A stretch of 64,000 nt of DNA from NCBI GenBank assembly GCA_002344795.1, contig DDUM01000055.1, positions 92,798-156,797 of the forward strand, written 5' to 3'. Positions 16,826 through 26,800 of this stretch are shown here, in pieces. This DNA is from Flammeovirgaceae bacterium UBA2338. Its GTDB lineage: Bacteria; Bacteroidota; Bacteroidia; Cytophagales; Cyclobacteriaceae. How positions within the stretch are numbered: the stretch's first letter is position 1; every line of letters starts with the position of its first letter. Under the pieces are notes generated by a model. That model saw only the letters and a program-made list of their open reading frames with translations. It had not been told where the DNA came from and did not search any database. The translations under genes and the position numbers were made by a program.

Positions 16826-17398
16826 ATGGAAACAGAAAACATTTCTCAAGAGGACAATACTCCTCCAACACTACTCAATCATGCACTTCGTTGGGGACTA
16901 ATTGTAGGTTTAACAAGTGGAATTCTATCACTGCTATTATATGCAGTTGATTATTCTCTGATGGCAGATTGGAAGATAGGGCTATTGCTTTTTGCGATTT
17001 ACATCGGTTTAACAATCTATGCAGGAATAAGCTATAGAAAGGAGTCTGGTCCCTACCTCGCATTTGGTAAAGCTTACCAGCATGGATTTATGATTTTCGC
17101 AATCTCCGGATTGATAGCCACAGTTTTTAACATTCTTTTATTCCAGGTCATTGACACAGAACTGGGAGGTAAAGTAACTGAGGTGGCAATAGAAAAAACG
17201 GCTGAGATGATGAATAATTTTGGTGCACCTCCAGACCAAATTGATAAAGCATTAGAGGATACGCGAGAGAGAATGACCAATCAGTATACTTTAATGGGGC
17301 AATTGAAAGGATATGGATTCATAGTAATCGTCTCTGCCGTACTTGCTCTGATAACAGGATTGATAGTTAGGAAGTCTGAGCCTGTATTTGATAAATAG
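16826..17398 (+). CDS. DUF4199 membrane protein (second of two)
   Basis: A 190-residue paralogue of the previous gene, also with four membrane segments (about 18-38, 48-66, 88-108 and 163-182) and a charged loop between the third and fourth helix (about 110-155). The family motif YAGISYRKESGPYLAFGKAYQHG follows helix two, its length and spacing as in other DUF4199 proteins. The two paralogues next to a glycosyltransferase may form one membrane complex, which is inference from position only. Confidence 0.8.
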   Translation: METENISQEDNTPPTLLNHALRWGLIVGLTSGILSLLLYAVDYSLMADWKIGLLLFAIYIGLTIYAGISYRKESGPYLAFGKAYQHGFMIFAISGLIATVFNILLFQVIDTELGGKVTEVAIEKTAEMMNNFGAPPDQIDKALEDTRERMTNQYTLMGQLKGYGFIVIVSAVLALITGLIVRKSEPVFDK

Positions 17399-17424
17399 AT
17401 ATTCATAAGCTGGCAACACCAACC

Positions 17425-18447
17425 TTGGAAAGAGTGAAGGGCATAGATGTAAGTATTATCATTCCGGCAAAGGATGAAGAAGAATCACTTCCAGAGTTGT
17501 GTCAATGGATTGTGCGTGTAATGGATGAAGCTGGATTGTCTTTTGAAGTTCTTTTTATTGATGATGGCAGTACTGACAACACATGGACGGAAACCCTCAA
17601 AGCCAACTTGATGAACCCTGCTTTTAAAGGGATCAAGTTCAATCGCAACTTTGGTAAATCGGCTGCCTTGCATACTGGTTTTAAGGCAGCTAAGGGTAAT
17701 GTGGTCATTACAATGGATGCAGATCTACAAGATAGCCCTGATGAGATACCAGAGTTGTATAAAATGATAACTGAGGGGGGGTACGATTTGGTTTCCGGAT
17801 GGAAGAAAAAAAGACATGATCCTCTTTCGAAAACTATTCCGTCTAAGTTTTTTAACTACGTTACAAGGTTAATGTCAGGGATTAAACTGCATGATTTTAA
17901 CTGCGGCCTCAAGGCATACAAATCTGTTGTGGTGAAAAATATCAATGTATATGGTGAGATGCACCGGTATATCCCTGTTATAGCCAAGTGGGCTGGTTTT
18001 AGTAAGATCGGTGAAAAGGAGGTGGAGCACCGGGAGCGAAAGTACGGTGTTACCAAATTTGGACTGGAGCGTTTTGTAAAAGGATTTCTTGATTTGCTTT
18101 CTATTATGTTCGTAGGAAAATTCAGGAGAAATCCGATGCATTTTTTTGGCAGCCTTGGAATCGTTTCTTTTTTATTTGGTTTTGCCTTCACTGCCAAAAT
18201 ATTTTACGATAAAATAGACTCACTATTTATATCTAAAATTCCTCTTAAAAGAGATATAACAGATCAGCCGATTTTTTTCCTTGCCCTTGTAGCCGTTGTT
18301 ATTGGTGTTCAGCTCTTCCTTACAGGCTATTTGGCCGAAATGGTTGCCATGCAGTCTCTTTCAAAGCGGGATTATCTTGTAATTGAGAAAGTAGGCATTA
18401 AAGACCTGGTGTATACTGAGCAAAACCCGCTCATGGTTACTTCATAA
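17425..18447 (+). CDS. Family 2 glycosyltransferase, polyisoprenyl-phosphate type
   Basis: A 340-residue GT-A enzyme. Motifs are VSIIIPAKDEEESLPEL, FIDDGSTDNTW, MDADLQDSPDEIPEL (nucleotide and metal binding) and a C-terminal pair of membrane helices (about 235-260 and 280-305). This is the architecture of dolichyl/undecaprenyl-phosphate sugar transferases of the DPM1/GtrB/ArnC group, which load a sugar onto the lipid carrier at the cytoplasmic membrane face. The start is a TTG; a GTG three codons on is an alternative. It follows the DUF4199 pair and is probably co-transcribed with it. Confidence 0.9.
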   Translation: MERVKGIDVSIIIPAKDEEESLPELCQWIVRVMDEAGLSFEVLFIDDGSTDNTWTETLKANLMNPAFKGIKFNRNFGKSAALHTGFKAAKGNVVITMDADLQDSPDEIPELYKMITEGGYDLVSGWKKKRHDPLSKTIPSKFFNYVTRLMSGIKLHDFNCGLKAYKSVVVKNINVYGEMHRYIPVIAKWAGFSKIGEKEVEHRERKYGVTKFGLERFVKGFLDLLSIMFVGKFRRNPMHFFGSLGIVSFLFGFAFTAKIFYDKIDSLFISKIPLKRDITDQPIFFLALVAVVIGVQLFLTGYLAEMVAMQSLSKRDYLVIEKVGIKDLVYTEQNPLMVTS

Positions 18448-18527
18448 TTAAATAACCACAACTAATTAAGATTTTTTGAAACAATTTGTCGCTTCTTGCG
18501 ATTAAGGAGGAGTATTAACAGGTATTC

Positions 18528-20903
18528 ATGAAACAATTCATTCTCTTATTTCTTATTTCATTCGCTAATCTGGTACACGCGCAGAACAAACTCACCATAA
18601 ATGGTTATGTCAAAGATGCGTCCAATGGTGAGGCATTAATAGGAGCTACTGTTTACGTGAAGGAAATCAGCAATGGGGTAATTACCAATGTATACGGGTT
18701 CTACTCAATAACGCTCGATCCGGGAGATTACACAGTTAACTATAGTTATGTGGGCTACACCACCAATTCTCAAACTGTCACATTGACCAAAAATCAGGAG
18801 ATTAATATCGATCTGGTGGCTGAGAGTGAGGAACTGGATGAGGTAGTTGTGACTGCAGAACGTGAGCAAGCCAATGTGGAAAACATGGAAATGAGTACCA
18901 ACAAACTCGACATTCGAACCATATTGAAAGTGCCCTCTTTTATGGGGGAAGCGGATGTCTTTAGAAGCATAATGTTGTTGCCAGGAGTAAGTACGGTGGG
19001 TGAGGGTGCATCTGGTTTTAACGTGAGGGGAGGTAGTGTGGGTCAAAATTTAGTATTGTTGGATGAGGCTCCGGTTTACAATTCATCGCACCTCTTTGGA
19101 TTCTTTTCTGTATTTAACCCGGATGCAGTGAAAGACACGAAATTGTATAAGGGTGCTATTCCCTCACGCTATGGTGGACGCCTGGCCTCTCTTTTGGATG
19201 TGCGCATGAAAGAAGGCAACAGTAAGGAGTTTGAAGCGAATGGAGGTATTGGCTCACTCTTTAGCAGGCTGGCAATAGAAGCACCTATTGTAAAAGACAA
19301 ATCTTCATTTATTATAGCCGCCAGAAGATCTTACATCGATGTACTCGCTCGACCGTTCGTGCCATTATTGAAGGAGGGTGGAGCACTTAACTTCTATGAC
19401 CTTACCCTTAAGACCAACTATACATTCAATAGAAAGAATAAACTATATGCATCAGGCTACTTTGGGCGTGATGTATTTCTCTTTGATGCCAATCAGGGAT
19501 TTAGCTGGGGGAACACAACAGGTACGTTAAGATGGAATCACTTATTTAATGAGAGGTTGTTCTCAAACATGACTTTTGTTTATAGCAACTATGATTACAA
19601 GCTTCAGTTTGGAGAGGATGACCGAGACAGTTTTAAATGGAACTCTTCGATTTCTAATTTTATTTTAAAGCCACAGTTCACCTATTTTATTAATAGTAAT
19701 AATGAAATCGACTTTGGTGGAGAAGCGATTTACTATTCTTTTGAGCCTGCCAATGCGGTAGGTGTTTCCAATGGTGATGCTATTGATATAAGCCTTGACA
19801 GGAAGTATAATCTTGAAACCGCCCTGTATGTAGGAAACAGACAAACGATCAATGATGTACTTTCTGTTGAATATGGTTTGCGTTTCTCTCATTTTCAATC
19901 CTATGGCCCCGGTAAATCCTTTCAATTCAATGATACCATTCCAGGCTTAAGGAGAACTCCAGTTGGGTTTGAGGAATTCAAGAAAGGAGAATCTATCGTA
20001 GATTATAACAATTGGGAGCCACGTGCTTCATTTAGAATCCAATCGAGTCCTACAAGCTCTGTAAAGGGAAGTTATAATCGAATGGTGCAATACCTTCACT
20101 TAATTTCAAATACCACTGCCTCCAATCCGCTTGATGTGTGGGCACCCAGTTCAAAAATGATAAAGCCGGAGGTTGGGCAGCAGTTTACCCTTGGTTACTT
20201 CAAGGATTTGGGCGCGGAGCGTACCTATGAAATTTCAGTGGAAGGTTACTACAGGGCCACTGAAAATCAGATTGACTACATAGATGGAGCGGAATTGTTG
20301 ATCAATGAGTTTCTCGAAGGAGAATTATTGAATGGGAAAGGCCGTGCCTATGGGGTGGAAACCTATTTGCAGAAAAAGAAGGGAAGGTTTACCGGCTGGA
20401 TAAGTTATACTTTGGGCAGAACGGAATTAAAGGTGAATGGTATCAATCGTGGGGAATGGTATCCCACCCGATATGATCAGTTACACAACCTGAAAATAGC
20501 TGCATTTTATGATATCAATGAGAGGTGGTCAGTATCCTCTGATTTTGTGTATGTAACCGGAACCCCAACAACATTTCCTACATCCAGATTTGTGATGCAG
20601 GACATTCTCATTCCTTATAATTCAAATGGATCGAGAAGTAATGTTCGCTTACCTGGTTATAACCGATTAGATGTTTCTTTCCGCCTCGAAGGTAAAACGA
20701 TGCGAAGGGGTAAAGAAAGAAAGAATACGGATTACTGGGTGTTTTCTCTTTACAATGTATATGGCAGAAAGAACCCGTTCTCCATCTACTTTTCTCAACG
20801 TGACGAACGTACCCCTCAAGGCACGCCAATCAACTCTCAGGCAACTCAATTGTCAATTATAGGAACTGTGGTGCCATCAATTTCTTACAATTTTAGATTC
20901 TAA
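18528..20903 (+). CDS. TonB-dependent receptor with carboxypeptidase-like N domain
   Basis: A 791-residue outer-membrane protein. A signal peptide (about 1-18) is followed by a carboxypeptidase D regulatory-like domain (about 22-105, with GYVKDASNGEALIGATVYV) and a plug domain holding LPGVSTVGEGASGFNVRGG and LLDEAPVYNSSHLFGFFS. The rest is a beta-barrel that ends in an aromatic residue (SYNFRF). It imports a substrate of unknown nature using TonB energy. A strong AAGGAGG lies 17 bases before the ATG, further than usual. The next gene, a DUF4249 lipoprotein, starts 1 base after the stop; this pair is common in the phylum. Confidence 0.92.
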   Translation: MKQFILLFLISFANLVHAQNKLTINGYVKDASNGEALIGATVYVKEISNGVITNVYGFYSITLDPGDYTVNYSYVGYTTNSQTVTLTKNQEINIDLVAESEELDEVVVTAEREQANVENMEMSTNKLDIRTILKVPSFMGEADVFRSIMLLPGVSTVGEGASGFNVRGGSVGQNLVLLDEAPVYNSSHLFGFFSVFNPDAVKDTKLYKGAIPSRYGGRLASLLDVRMKEGNSKEFEANGGIGSLFSRLAIEAPIVKDKSSFIIAARRSYIDVLARPFVPLLKEGGALNFYDLTLKTNYTFNRKNKLYASGYFGRDVFLFDANQGFSWGNTTGTLRWNHLFNERLFSNMTFVYSNYDYKLQFGEDDRDSFKWNSSISNFILKPQFTYFINSNNEIDFGGEAIYYSFEPANAVGVSNGDAIDISLDRKYNLETALYVGNRQTINDVLSVEYGLRFSHFQSYGPGKSFQFNDTIPGLRRTPVGFEEFKKGESIVDYNNWEPRASFRIQSSPTSSVKGSYNRMVQYLHLISNTTASNPLDVWAPSSKMIKPEVGQQFTLGYFKDLGAERTYEISVEGYYRATENQIDYIDGAELLINEFLEGELLNGKGRAYGVETYLQKKKGRFTGWISYTLGRTELKVNGINRGEWYPTRYDQLHNLKIAAFYDINERWSVSSDFVYVTGTPTTFPTSRFVMQDILIPYNSNGSRSNVRLPGYNRLDVSFRLEGKTMRRGKERKNTDYWVFSLYNVYGRKNPFSIYFSQRDERTPQGTPINSQATQLSIIGTVVPSISYNFRF

Positions 20904-20904
20904 T

Positions 20905-21834
20905 ATGAAAAAGCAGTTATCTACATTTTTTAGAATAAGTGTTTCCATGCTGGTGGTTAGTATTCTGTTATCCTCTTGTGAGGATGAGATATCACCTGAG
21001 CTGGAGAAAGCTGATCCGATTTTGGTTATTGATGCATGGCTTACTGATCAACCGGGTAACCAGGTCATCACGATTACTGAAACACAACCTTATTTTGACA
21101 ATACATTACCACCGGGAATATCGGGCGCTACAGTTTCTGTAATCGATGATCTGGGGAATACATTTTTATTTCAAGAGGATGCAGCAATGAAAGGGAACTA
21201 CGTGTGGACACCCGTTTCGAACGAGGTTATTGGGACTATTGGGCAAACTTATACTCTTAGGGTTGTGCATGAAAATGAAACGTTTGTTTCCTCATCGAGA
21301 ATGGGAAGGGTGCCTGTAATAGATAGTTTGACATTCACTTTTGAGGAGAAAACCTCAATCCTACCAGAAATGTATGTGGCTGAATTCTGGGCCAAAGATT
21401 TTACAGGGCCTAATGATACCTATCGAATTAAAACCTGGAAGAATGGTGTTTTGTTGAATAAGCCAAGTGAATTAAACCTGGCGTATGATGCTGGTTTTTC
21501 AGCAGGGGGAAATTTTGATGGGGTAATATTTGCCACACCCATCAGGCAGGGCGTCAATCCGTTTGACGAGGATGAAAACGATGAGTTTCTTTCTCCATAC
21601 GTTCCCGGGGATTCTATTTATGTAGAGATTCATTCGATTACGTTGGCTGCATTCAATTTTTTGAGTGAAGTAGCCATTCAGACGGATCGCCCAGGTGGTT
21701 TTTCAGAATTGTTTGCGACTCCATTGTCCAATGTTTCTACCAATATTTTCAATGAGAATCCAAATGGAAAAGCGGTGTTGGGCTTCTTCAATGTAGCTGC
21801 TGTATCAGCGCTTGGCAAAAAATTCGAAGAATAG
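20905..21834 (+). CDS. DUF4249 outer-membrane lipoprotein
   Basis: A 309-residue protein with a lipoprotein signal peptide whose lipobox ends SILLSSC (Cys near residue 25). The mature part fits DUF4249: PILVIDAWLTDQPGNQVITI near residue 38 and repeated beta strands. In Bacteroidota these lipoproteins are encoded next to TonB receptors with carboxypeptidase-like domains and probably act with them at the cell surface, as a distant parallel to the SusC/SusD pair. The substrate is unknown. Confidence 0.87.
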   Translation: MKKQLSTFFRISVSMLVVSILLSSCEDEISPELEKADPILVIDAWLTDQPGNQVITITETQPYFDNTLPPGISGATVSVIDDLGNTFLFQEDAAMKGNYVWTPVSNEVIGTIGQTYTLRVVHENETFVSSSRMGRVPVIDSLTFTFEEKTSILPEMYVAEFWAKDFTGPNDTYRIKTWKNGVLLNKPSELNLAYDAGFSAGGNFDGVIFATPIRQGVNPFDEDENDEFLSPYVPGDSIYVEIHSITLAAFNFLSEVAIQTDRPGGFSELFATPLSNVSTNIFNENPNGKAVLGFFNVAAVSALGKKFEE

Positions 21835-21850
21835 GAGATACTTTGCAGTC

Positions 21851-21882
21851 TTGCTGCATGAACTAAATTACGCGTATCTTTG
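21851..21882 (+). promoter_or_regulatory. Promoter for tmRNA
   Basis: TATCTTTG (21875-21882) matches TAnnTTTG, and TTG at 21851-21853 lies 21 bases upstream in the -33 position. The mature tmRNA 5' end lies about 70 bases downstream, so a processed leader is implied. Confidence 0.5.
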
Positions 21883-21952
21883 TAGTTGAATTGCGTTCAT
21901 TGATATTGGTTGTACTTATTATCCAATACTAAACCATACTCATTAATAAAAT

Positions 21953-22346
21953 GGGGCCGACCGGTTTTGACAGGATGTGTGAGTGCGTATGCCAGCATGC
22001 AGGCTCATGGGGTGAGAGCCTTAAAAGATAGTCCTAAAACCATACTTGGCGAGTCTAACTACGCCTTGGCTGCTTAATCTGACGATACGTTAGATGAGCT
22101 TGTCTCCGATAAGATCGGAGAGGTCAACATCGCTCACCGCCTTTGTTCTGCGGGAGGTGAATATGCGGTGTCGTTTGTCGGAACTGCTCTGTGTGAGGTT
22201 ACTAAACACAGCTAAGACATAGTGACTAAGGAGAAGTTGAGGTTGTTGACTGCCTTGCTGCTCCCGACAATCAAAGTTAACTAAGCATGTAGAATCTACG
22301 CGTTTATCTTCTCTGGACCAGAGTTCGATTCTCTGCGGCTCCACCA
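21953..22346 (+). ncRNA. ssrA: Transfer-messenger RNA (tmRNA)
   Basis: The 5' end GGGGCCG pairs with CGGCTCC before an encoded ACCA 3' end, giving a 7-bp acceptor stem with one G-U pair. The T-arm GTTCGATTC lies just before, and the 3' half is tRNA-like. The tag reading frame begins at GGC (22048) and encodes GESNYALAA, ending with TAA at 22075-22077; this is close to known Bacteroidota tags. tmRNA rescues stalled ribosomes and marks the nascent peptide for degradation with SmpB. The length of about 394 bases is normal. Confidence 0.97.
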
Positions 22347-22389
22347 AAGCTCGCCTTGGTACCATCTTGATACGAAGGCGAGCTTTTTT
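22347..22389 (+). terminator. Intrinsic terminator after tmRNA
   Basis: AAGCTCGCCTT (22347-22357) pairs perfectly with AAGGCGAGCTT (22375-22385), followed by a T-run. Confidence 0.93.
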
Positions 22390-22467
22390 AATGTCCAATT
22401 TTTCTTGTTGAATTGTTCACGGGCTTCGGTGGAGGAGCTCCACTCTAGTCCTTATTGTAATAGAAAT

Positions 22468-22498
22468 AAAAAAAGGTTAGCAACTGCTAACCTTTTTT
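22468..22498 (-). terminator. Bidirectional terminator after the histone-like gene
   Basis: GGTTAGC and GCTAACC form a 7-bp stem with an AACT loop. A-run on one side and T-run on the other let it work in both directions; it lies 20 bases after the minus-strand stop. Confidence 0.85.
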
Positions 22499-22517
22499 AT
22501 TTTGATAAAGCTATACT

Positions 22518-22703
22518 TTATCTTTTTCTCTTGGCAGCTTTCTTTTTAGTTGCCTTTTTCTTGGTTGCCTTCTTGGCAGTCTTCTTCTTAGCAGCCTTTT
22601 TCTTGGTTGCTTTTTTCTTTACAGCCTTTTTCTTAGCAGCTTTCTTTGCTGGTCTTTTCTTAGCAGCTTTTTTCTTAGCTGCCTTTTTAGCTTTCTTTGC
22701 CAT
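22518..22703 (-). CDS. Histone H1-like lysine-rich DNA-binding protein
   Basis: A 61-residue protein made almost wholly of Lys and Ala in repeats of the type KKAAKK, KKATKKK and AKRPAKK. This composition is that of bacterial histone H1-like proteins (Hc1-like, and similar short proteins in Bacteroidota), which bind DNA through their positive charge and help compact the nucleoid. The opposite strand has an open frame of similar length, but it encodes only Phe/Ala-rich nonsense. The gene has its own terminator; no promoter box was found. Confidence 0.85.
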   Translation of the reverse strand: MAKKAKKAAKKKAAKKRPAKKAAKKKAVKKKATKKKAAKKKTAKKATKKKATKKKAAKRKR

Positions 22704-22871
22704 AGCTTTTTGTGTTTTTAATTAAACATATTTAACAAATACGCTTTGAAATAAGTAACTAAATAGTTAAAAACCAAAAAAATATCAATTTTGTTTTCCT
22801 TCGTAAGATTTTGTTGTCAATGAAAATGGATATAAAAACATTCTGTAACGGCTATAAATAATATTTTTTGA

Positions 22872-22928
22872 TTGAAGTGAATCAAATTGCACTGAATGTA
22901 ATGCCACGTTAAATTCGATTCACTTCAA
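22872..22928. repeat. 12-bp perfect inverted repeat
   Basis: TTGAAGTGAATC (22872-22883) and GATTCACTTCAA (22917-22928) are exact reverse complements. After one mismatch the pairing extends 4 more bases inward. No T-run follows, so it is not a normal terminator. Confidence 0.75.
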
Positions 22929-22994
22929 GTAGTACTACAAGTAGAATGGTGATGGTGACATAAGATTGAATAAGCGGTAAAACAGCTACAGGCA

Positions 22995-23113
22995 ATCAAA
23001 AAACAGCTTTTTGGATTTTCTATTTGTGAAGGAAAAGCTTTTGTTCTTGTACTTATACAAGCACGAATGATTTGTCAATGATGGATGAGTGCTTGTGTGA
23101 TTTGTTTTTTGAT
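22995..23113. repeat. 11-bp inverted repeat enclosing two smaller stems
   Basis: ATCAAAAAACA and TGTTTTTTGAT form the outer stem. Inside are GCTTTT/AAAAGC (23006-23038) and ACAAGCAC/GTGCTTGT (23057-23096). The geometry fits a three-way junction. Confidence 0.6.
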
Positions 23114-23329
23114 CATTAAAAATTTTAATGTATTCTAAACTCAATGTTGACTCAAACACGTGAAGAATAGTCAAAATAAATTTTTTATGATTATTATGCT
23201 GATTTTCAATTTTCAAGTCAAACCGACCATATTTTTTATGTTGAGATGCTTTGAGAGATCATGATATGGCTCTGCGGTGAAGCAATAAAATAACTTGGTT
23301 TAGGAGATTTTTGAATAGAAATAAAGACG

Positions 23330-23337
23330 TAAATTTG
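23330..23337 (+). promoter_or_regulatory. TAAATTTG -7 box before tRNA-Arg
   Basis: Exact TAnnTTTG match 17 bases before the tRNA 5' end. The -33 element is unclear. Confidence 0.5.
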
Positions 23338-23354
23338 TAGGCTCAATTACAAAT

Positions 23355-23426
23355 GGCTCCGTATTTCAATGGATAGAATTTCAGATTCCGATTCTGAAGA
23401 TGCAGGTTCGATTCCTGCCGGGGTCA
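23355..23426 (+). tRNA. tRNA-Arg(CCG)
   Basis: Cloverleaf of 72 bases. The acceptor stem GGCTCCG pairs with CGGGGTC (two G-U pairs), the anticodon stem TCAGA/TCTGA carries loop TTCCGAT with anticodon CCG, and the T-stem GCAGG/CCTGC encloses TTCGATT. The discriminator base is A and CCA is not encoded. It reads the CGG arginine codon. Confidence 0.95.
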
Positions 23427-23869
23427 CTACTTAATTTTGTGTTTGCCTCGACTCACACAATTGAGTCAGGATTTTTCATCAGTCTTCAATTTGCCTTGCT
23501 TCAATTGTTTTCGATCAATTAATCAATTTTTGATTAGCAATTCGAGACATACTGAATAATCCATTCCCTGATTTTAGTTTATCCTCATGGATTGTTTACT
23601 CACTCAGAAATGGGTATGAACTTTCTTTTTATCGCACAGAAATTTTTAGGGCTACTACAGAGGCTGGTTAATTGCATATCAAGTGTAGCGTATTTTGTGG
23701 TAGGCTTAGGGTGATTATAAAATGGGGTGAGTCTATTAAACACCACAAACAAATGTTAGTTAGAGAAAATAGCATTGTATAAGCACCAAACTAATTTGGC
23801 AAATGCTTAAATTGAATTGCCAAAAGAGTTTTTGGAGGCATAAATAAATTTCTAACTAAATTAAAAATC
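23427..23869. other. Intergenic region between tRNA-Arg and susC
   Basis: Apart from the tRNA terminator, only a small hairpin (TAATCA/TGATTA, 23520-23536) is seen. No gene and no clear promoter box for the SusC gene were recognised. Confidence 0.5.
23446..23476 (+). terminator. Intrinsic terminator after tRNA-Arg
   Basis: CCT-C-GACTCA pairs with TGAGTC-AGG (one bulged C) around a CACAAT loop and is followed by five Ts. Confidence 0.7.
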
Positions 23870-26800
23870 ATGAGAAAACTTCTACTGTTAGGATCTTTGC
23901 TATTGGCAGGGATTGTGACTTTTGGACAGAGTGATGTTATTTCGGGTAGGGTGGTGTCATCGGAAGACAATACCGCTATTCCCGGGGTTAACGTTATTCT
24001 AAAAGGTACTGTGCAGGGCACAGTAACTGATGCGAATGGAAATTTCAGGATGGATAAACCAACCGAAGGGGGAACACTGGTGTTCTCTTTTGTGGGGTTT
24101 AAAACCCAGGAAGTTCCGATTGGAAATCAAACCTCTATTAATGTCAGGTTGGAATCTGAGGTCGGACAATTGGCAGAGGTGATTGTGGTTGGATATGGAA
24201 CCCAGCAAAAGGAGGCTATTACGGGGTCGGTAGGAACCTTGGACAACACCAAGTTAGAGCAGGTACCGATGGCTTCATTCGAGTCAACACTGCAAGGTAA
24301 CATAGCTGGTGTGCAGGCCTCGGGTATAGATGGAGCACCTGGAGCGAATACTCAGGTTAGAATTAGAGGAATTGGGTCCATCACTGCCTCCAGCGAACCA
24401 CTTTATGTGATTGACGGAATCCCAGTGACATCTGGAAACATTAGTACTTTAAATGATAATGATGATCGAAGTGCCAACGTAATGGCAGGTATCAATCCAA
24501 ATGACATCGAGAGTGTAACAGTGTTGAAAGATGCCTCGTCTACTGCGATTTATGGATCACGCGGTGCAAACGGAGTTATCTTGATTACTACGAAAAGCGG
24601 AAAACAAGGTAAAACCAAAATTGACATCAGGTCTCAGGTTGGGTTTAATAATGTAGCATCTAACAACCTTCTTCAACCTTTGAACGCTTCTCAATACACT
24701 CAATTGTTTTTGGAAGGTTATACCAATCGGGGAGATACTCCTGCACAGGCACAAACTAATTTTGACAATCGTTTTACTCAATTAATAGATCCCAGTACAG
24801 GATTACCTACTGATACGAATTGGCTTGAGTCAGTAACAAGGACGGGAGTGAATCAATCCTATGATATCAGTGCAAGTGGAGCGAATGAAAATGTGAAGTA
24901 TTTCTTTTCAGGGTCCTATTTTGATCAGGAAAGCCATATTATTGGAACTGATTTTAACCGCCTTTCATCACGACTAAACTTGGAGATGAAGGTGAACGAT
25001 TACATTACAGTATCTAATAACCTGAGCGTTTCCAATACAGACCAGAACGGAATGGTGGATGGGTCGGCCTGGGCAAATCCTCTCTATAATGCATACCTTT
25101 TATCTCCTCTTATTCCTATTCGAGATAACCTGGGAAGATTTAATGCTGAACATGATGGCTATTTCCCAATGGGTGGGAATAATCCTGTAGGAGCACTAAG
25201 TGGTGACGACTCTAGAAGCGTGACACAACTACGGGTGATGGATAATTTTGCGGTAACTGCAAAGTTCCTTAAGAACTTTACAGCACGCTCTCAATGGAAT
25301 GTTGATGCGATTCAGGTTGATGAGTATCAATATAAGAATCCACGTTATGGTGATGGAAGGAATAGTGGAGGATATGCGGAAGAGAATACTACTCTAGACA
25401 AGAACTGGGTGGGTACGCAAACATTGAATTACGGAGTTACCCTTGGCGGAAGACATAACCTGGAGGCTTTGGTAGGGTATGAAGCACAAAAATCCAACAG
25501 AAAACGCTTGTATGGATATGGTGAAAACTTTCCAAATGAACAGCTTAAAAATTTGGCCAGCGCTGCAGCCGCGTATAATGCGTCTAGCACCAGAACTGCT
25601 TATTCCTTTAACTCAATACTCTCAAGAGTAAATTATGATCTGGACGGTAAATATTATTTTTCGGCAAGTTTACGAAGAGACGGTTCTTCACGCTTTGGAT
25701 CTGATGTGAGATGGGGAACATTCTATTCTGTAGGAGGAGCCTGGGATATAAAGCAAGAAAATTTTATGTCCAATGCAAGCTTTATTAATAACTTGAAATT
25801 TCGGACTTCTTATGGAATTACAGGAAATGCCGATATTGGTAACTTCTTATCGAAAGGATTATACAATTATGGACAAGATTATGATGGAAACCCTGGAGGT
25901 GCTCCTGATCAAATAGCTAATCCACTTCTGACATGGGAAAGCCAGGAGAACTTCAACGTTGGACTGGACTTCAATGTGATTTCAAGGATCTCTGGTTCTG
26001 TAGATTATTTTTCTAGGGTATCTTCTGATTTGATATTAGAAGTTCCCATATCTCGTACTACCGGATTTCAATTTCTGACCCAGAATTTTGGGGAAATGAA
26101 AAACACAGGTGTTGAGTTGTCTCTAAATGGTACAGTGGTTCGAACTAGTGATTTTATGATGAGTGTAGGGTTCAACACCACTTTTCTTAAAAACGAGTTA
26201 ACCAAGCTGCAAGCTGATTTCACAGATGGCACCAAAAGAAGACAGGAGGGGAGTGACTACCAGTCCTACTATCTATATGAATGGGTCGGTGTAGATCAAT
26301 CAAACGGTCAGCCTTTATGGTATACTAACTCAACAAGGAGCGAAACCACCTCTGATATTAATAGCGCAGAAAAATTCATGATTGGTAAGAGTGCAACACC
26401 GGATCATTTTGGCGGATTTAACACATTGTTAACATACAAGGGGGTCTCACTTAATGCACAATTCTCCTATTCCTATGGCAATTACATTTATGATGCTAAT
26501 GAACGCTTTATTCATGGAGATGGCGCGCTAACCCCCAGAAGTACAACGACCTACGCTTTTGAAAACAGATGGCTTCCAGGAAAAACCGATGCTAAATTTC
26601 CTGAACATAGATGGGGTGGTAATATGAATAGTAATATTGCAGATCAGTCACGTTGGTTGCATGATGCTTCATTTGTTAGATTAAGAAATTTAACAGTGGC
26701 TTATAACGTACCTAATTCCATTGTTTCAAGAATGAACCTTAGATCATTGAGGGTGTACACACGCGGTGTAAACTTATGGACTAATACAAAGGACAAAAAT

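Larger units (their letters stand above)
22704..23354. other. AT-rich intergenic region with nested inverted repeats
   Basis: No convincing gene is seen; the short open frames have no coding character. The region holds an imperfect stem with 12 perfect pairs (22872-22883 with 22917-22928), then a palindrome GTAGTACTAC (22929-22938). Further on is an 11-bp stem (22995-23005 with 23103-23113) enclosing two smaller stems (23006-23011 with 23033-23038, and 23057-23064 with 23089-23096), and last a palindrome at 23114-23130. The nested set could fold as a three-way junction RNA on either strand. Confidence 0.55.

Noticed and set aside
22405..22725. Plus-strand open frame of 106 codons opposite the histone-like gene
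   Set aside because: It is the antisense of the Lys/Ala-rich gene and gives a Phe/Ala repeat with no family; the terminator and composition support the minus strand.
22986..23216. Minus-strand open frame of 76 codons in the intergenic region
   Set aside because: Asn/Lys/His-rich, no start signal or family; it coincides with the inverted-repeat region.
23355..23426. tRNA-Arg as an integration site for a mobile element
   Set aside because: No integrase, no duplicated tRNA 3' end and no foreign gene cluster were seen downstream.
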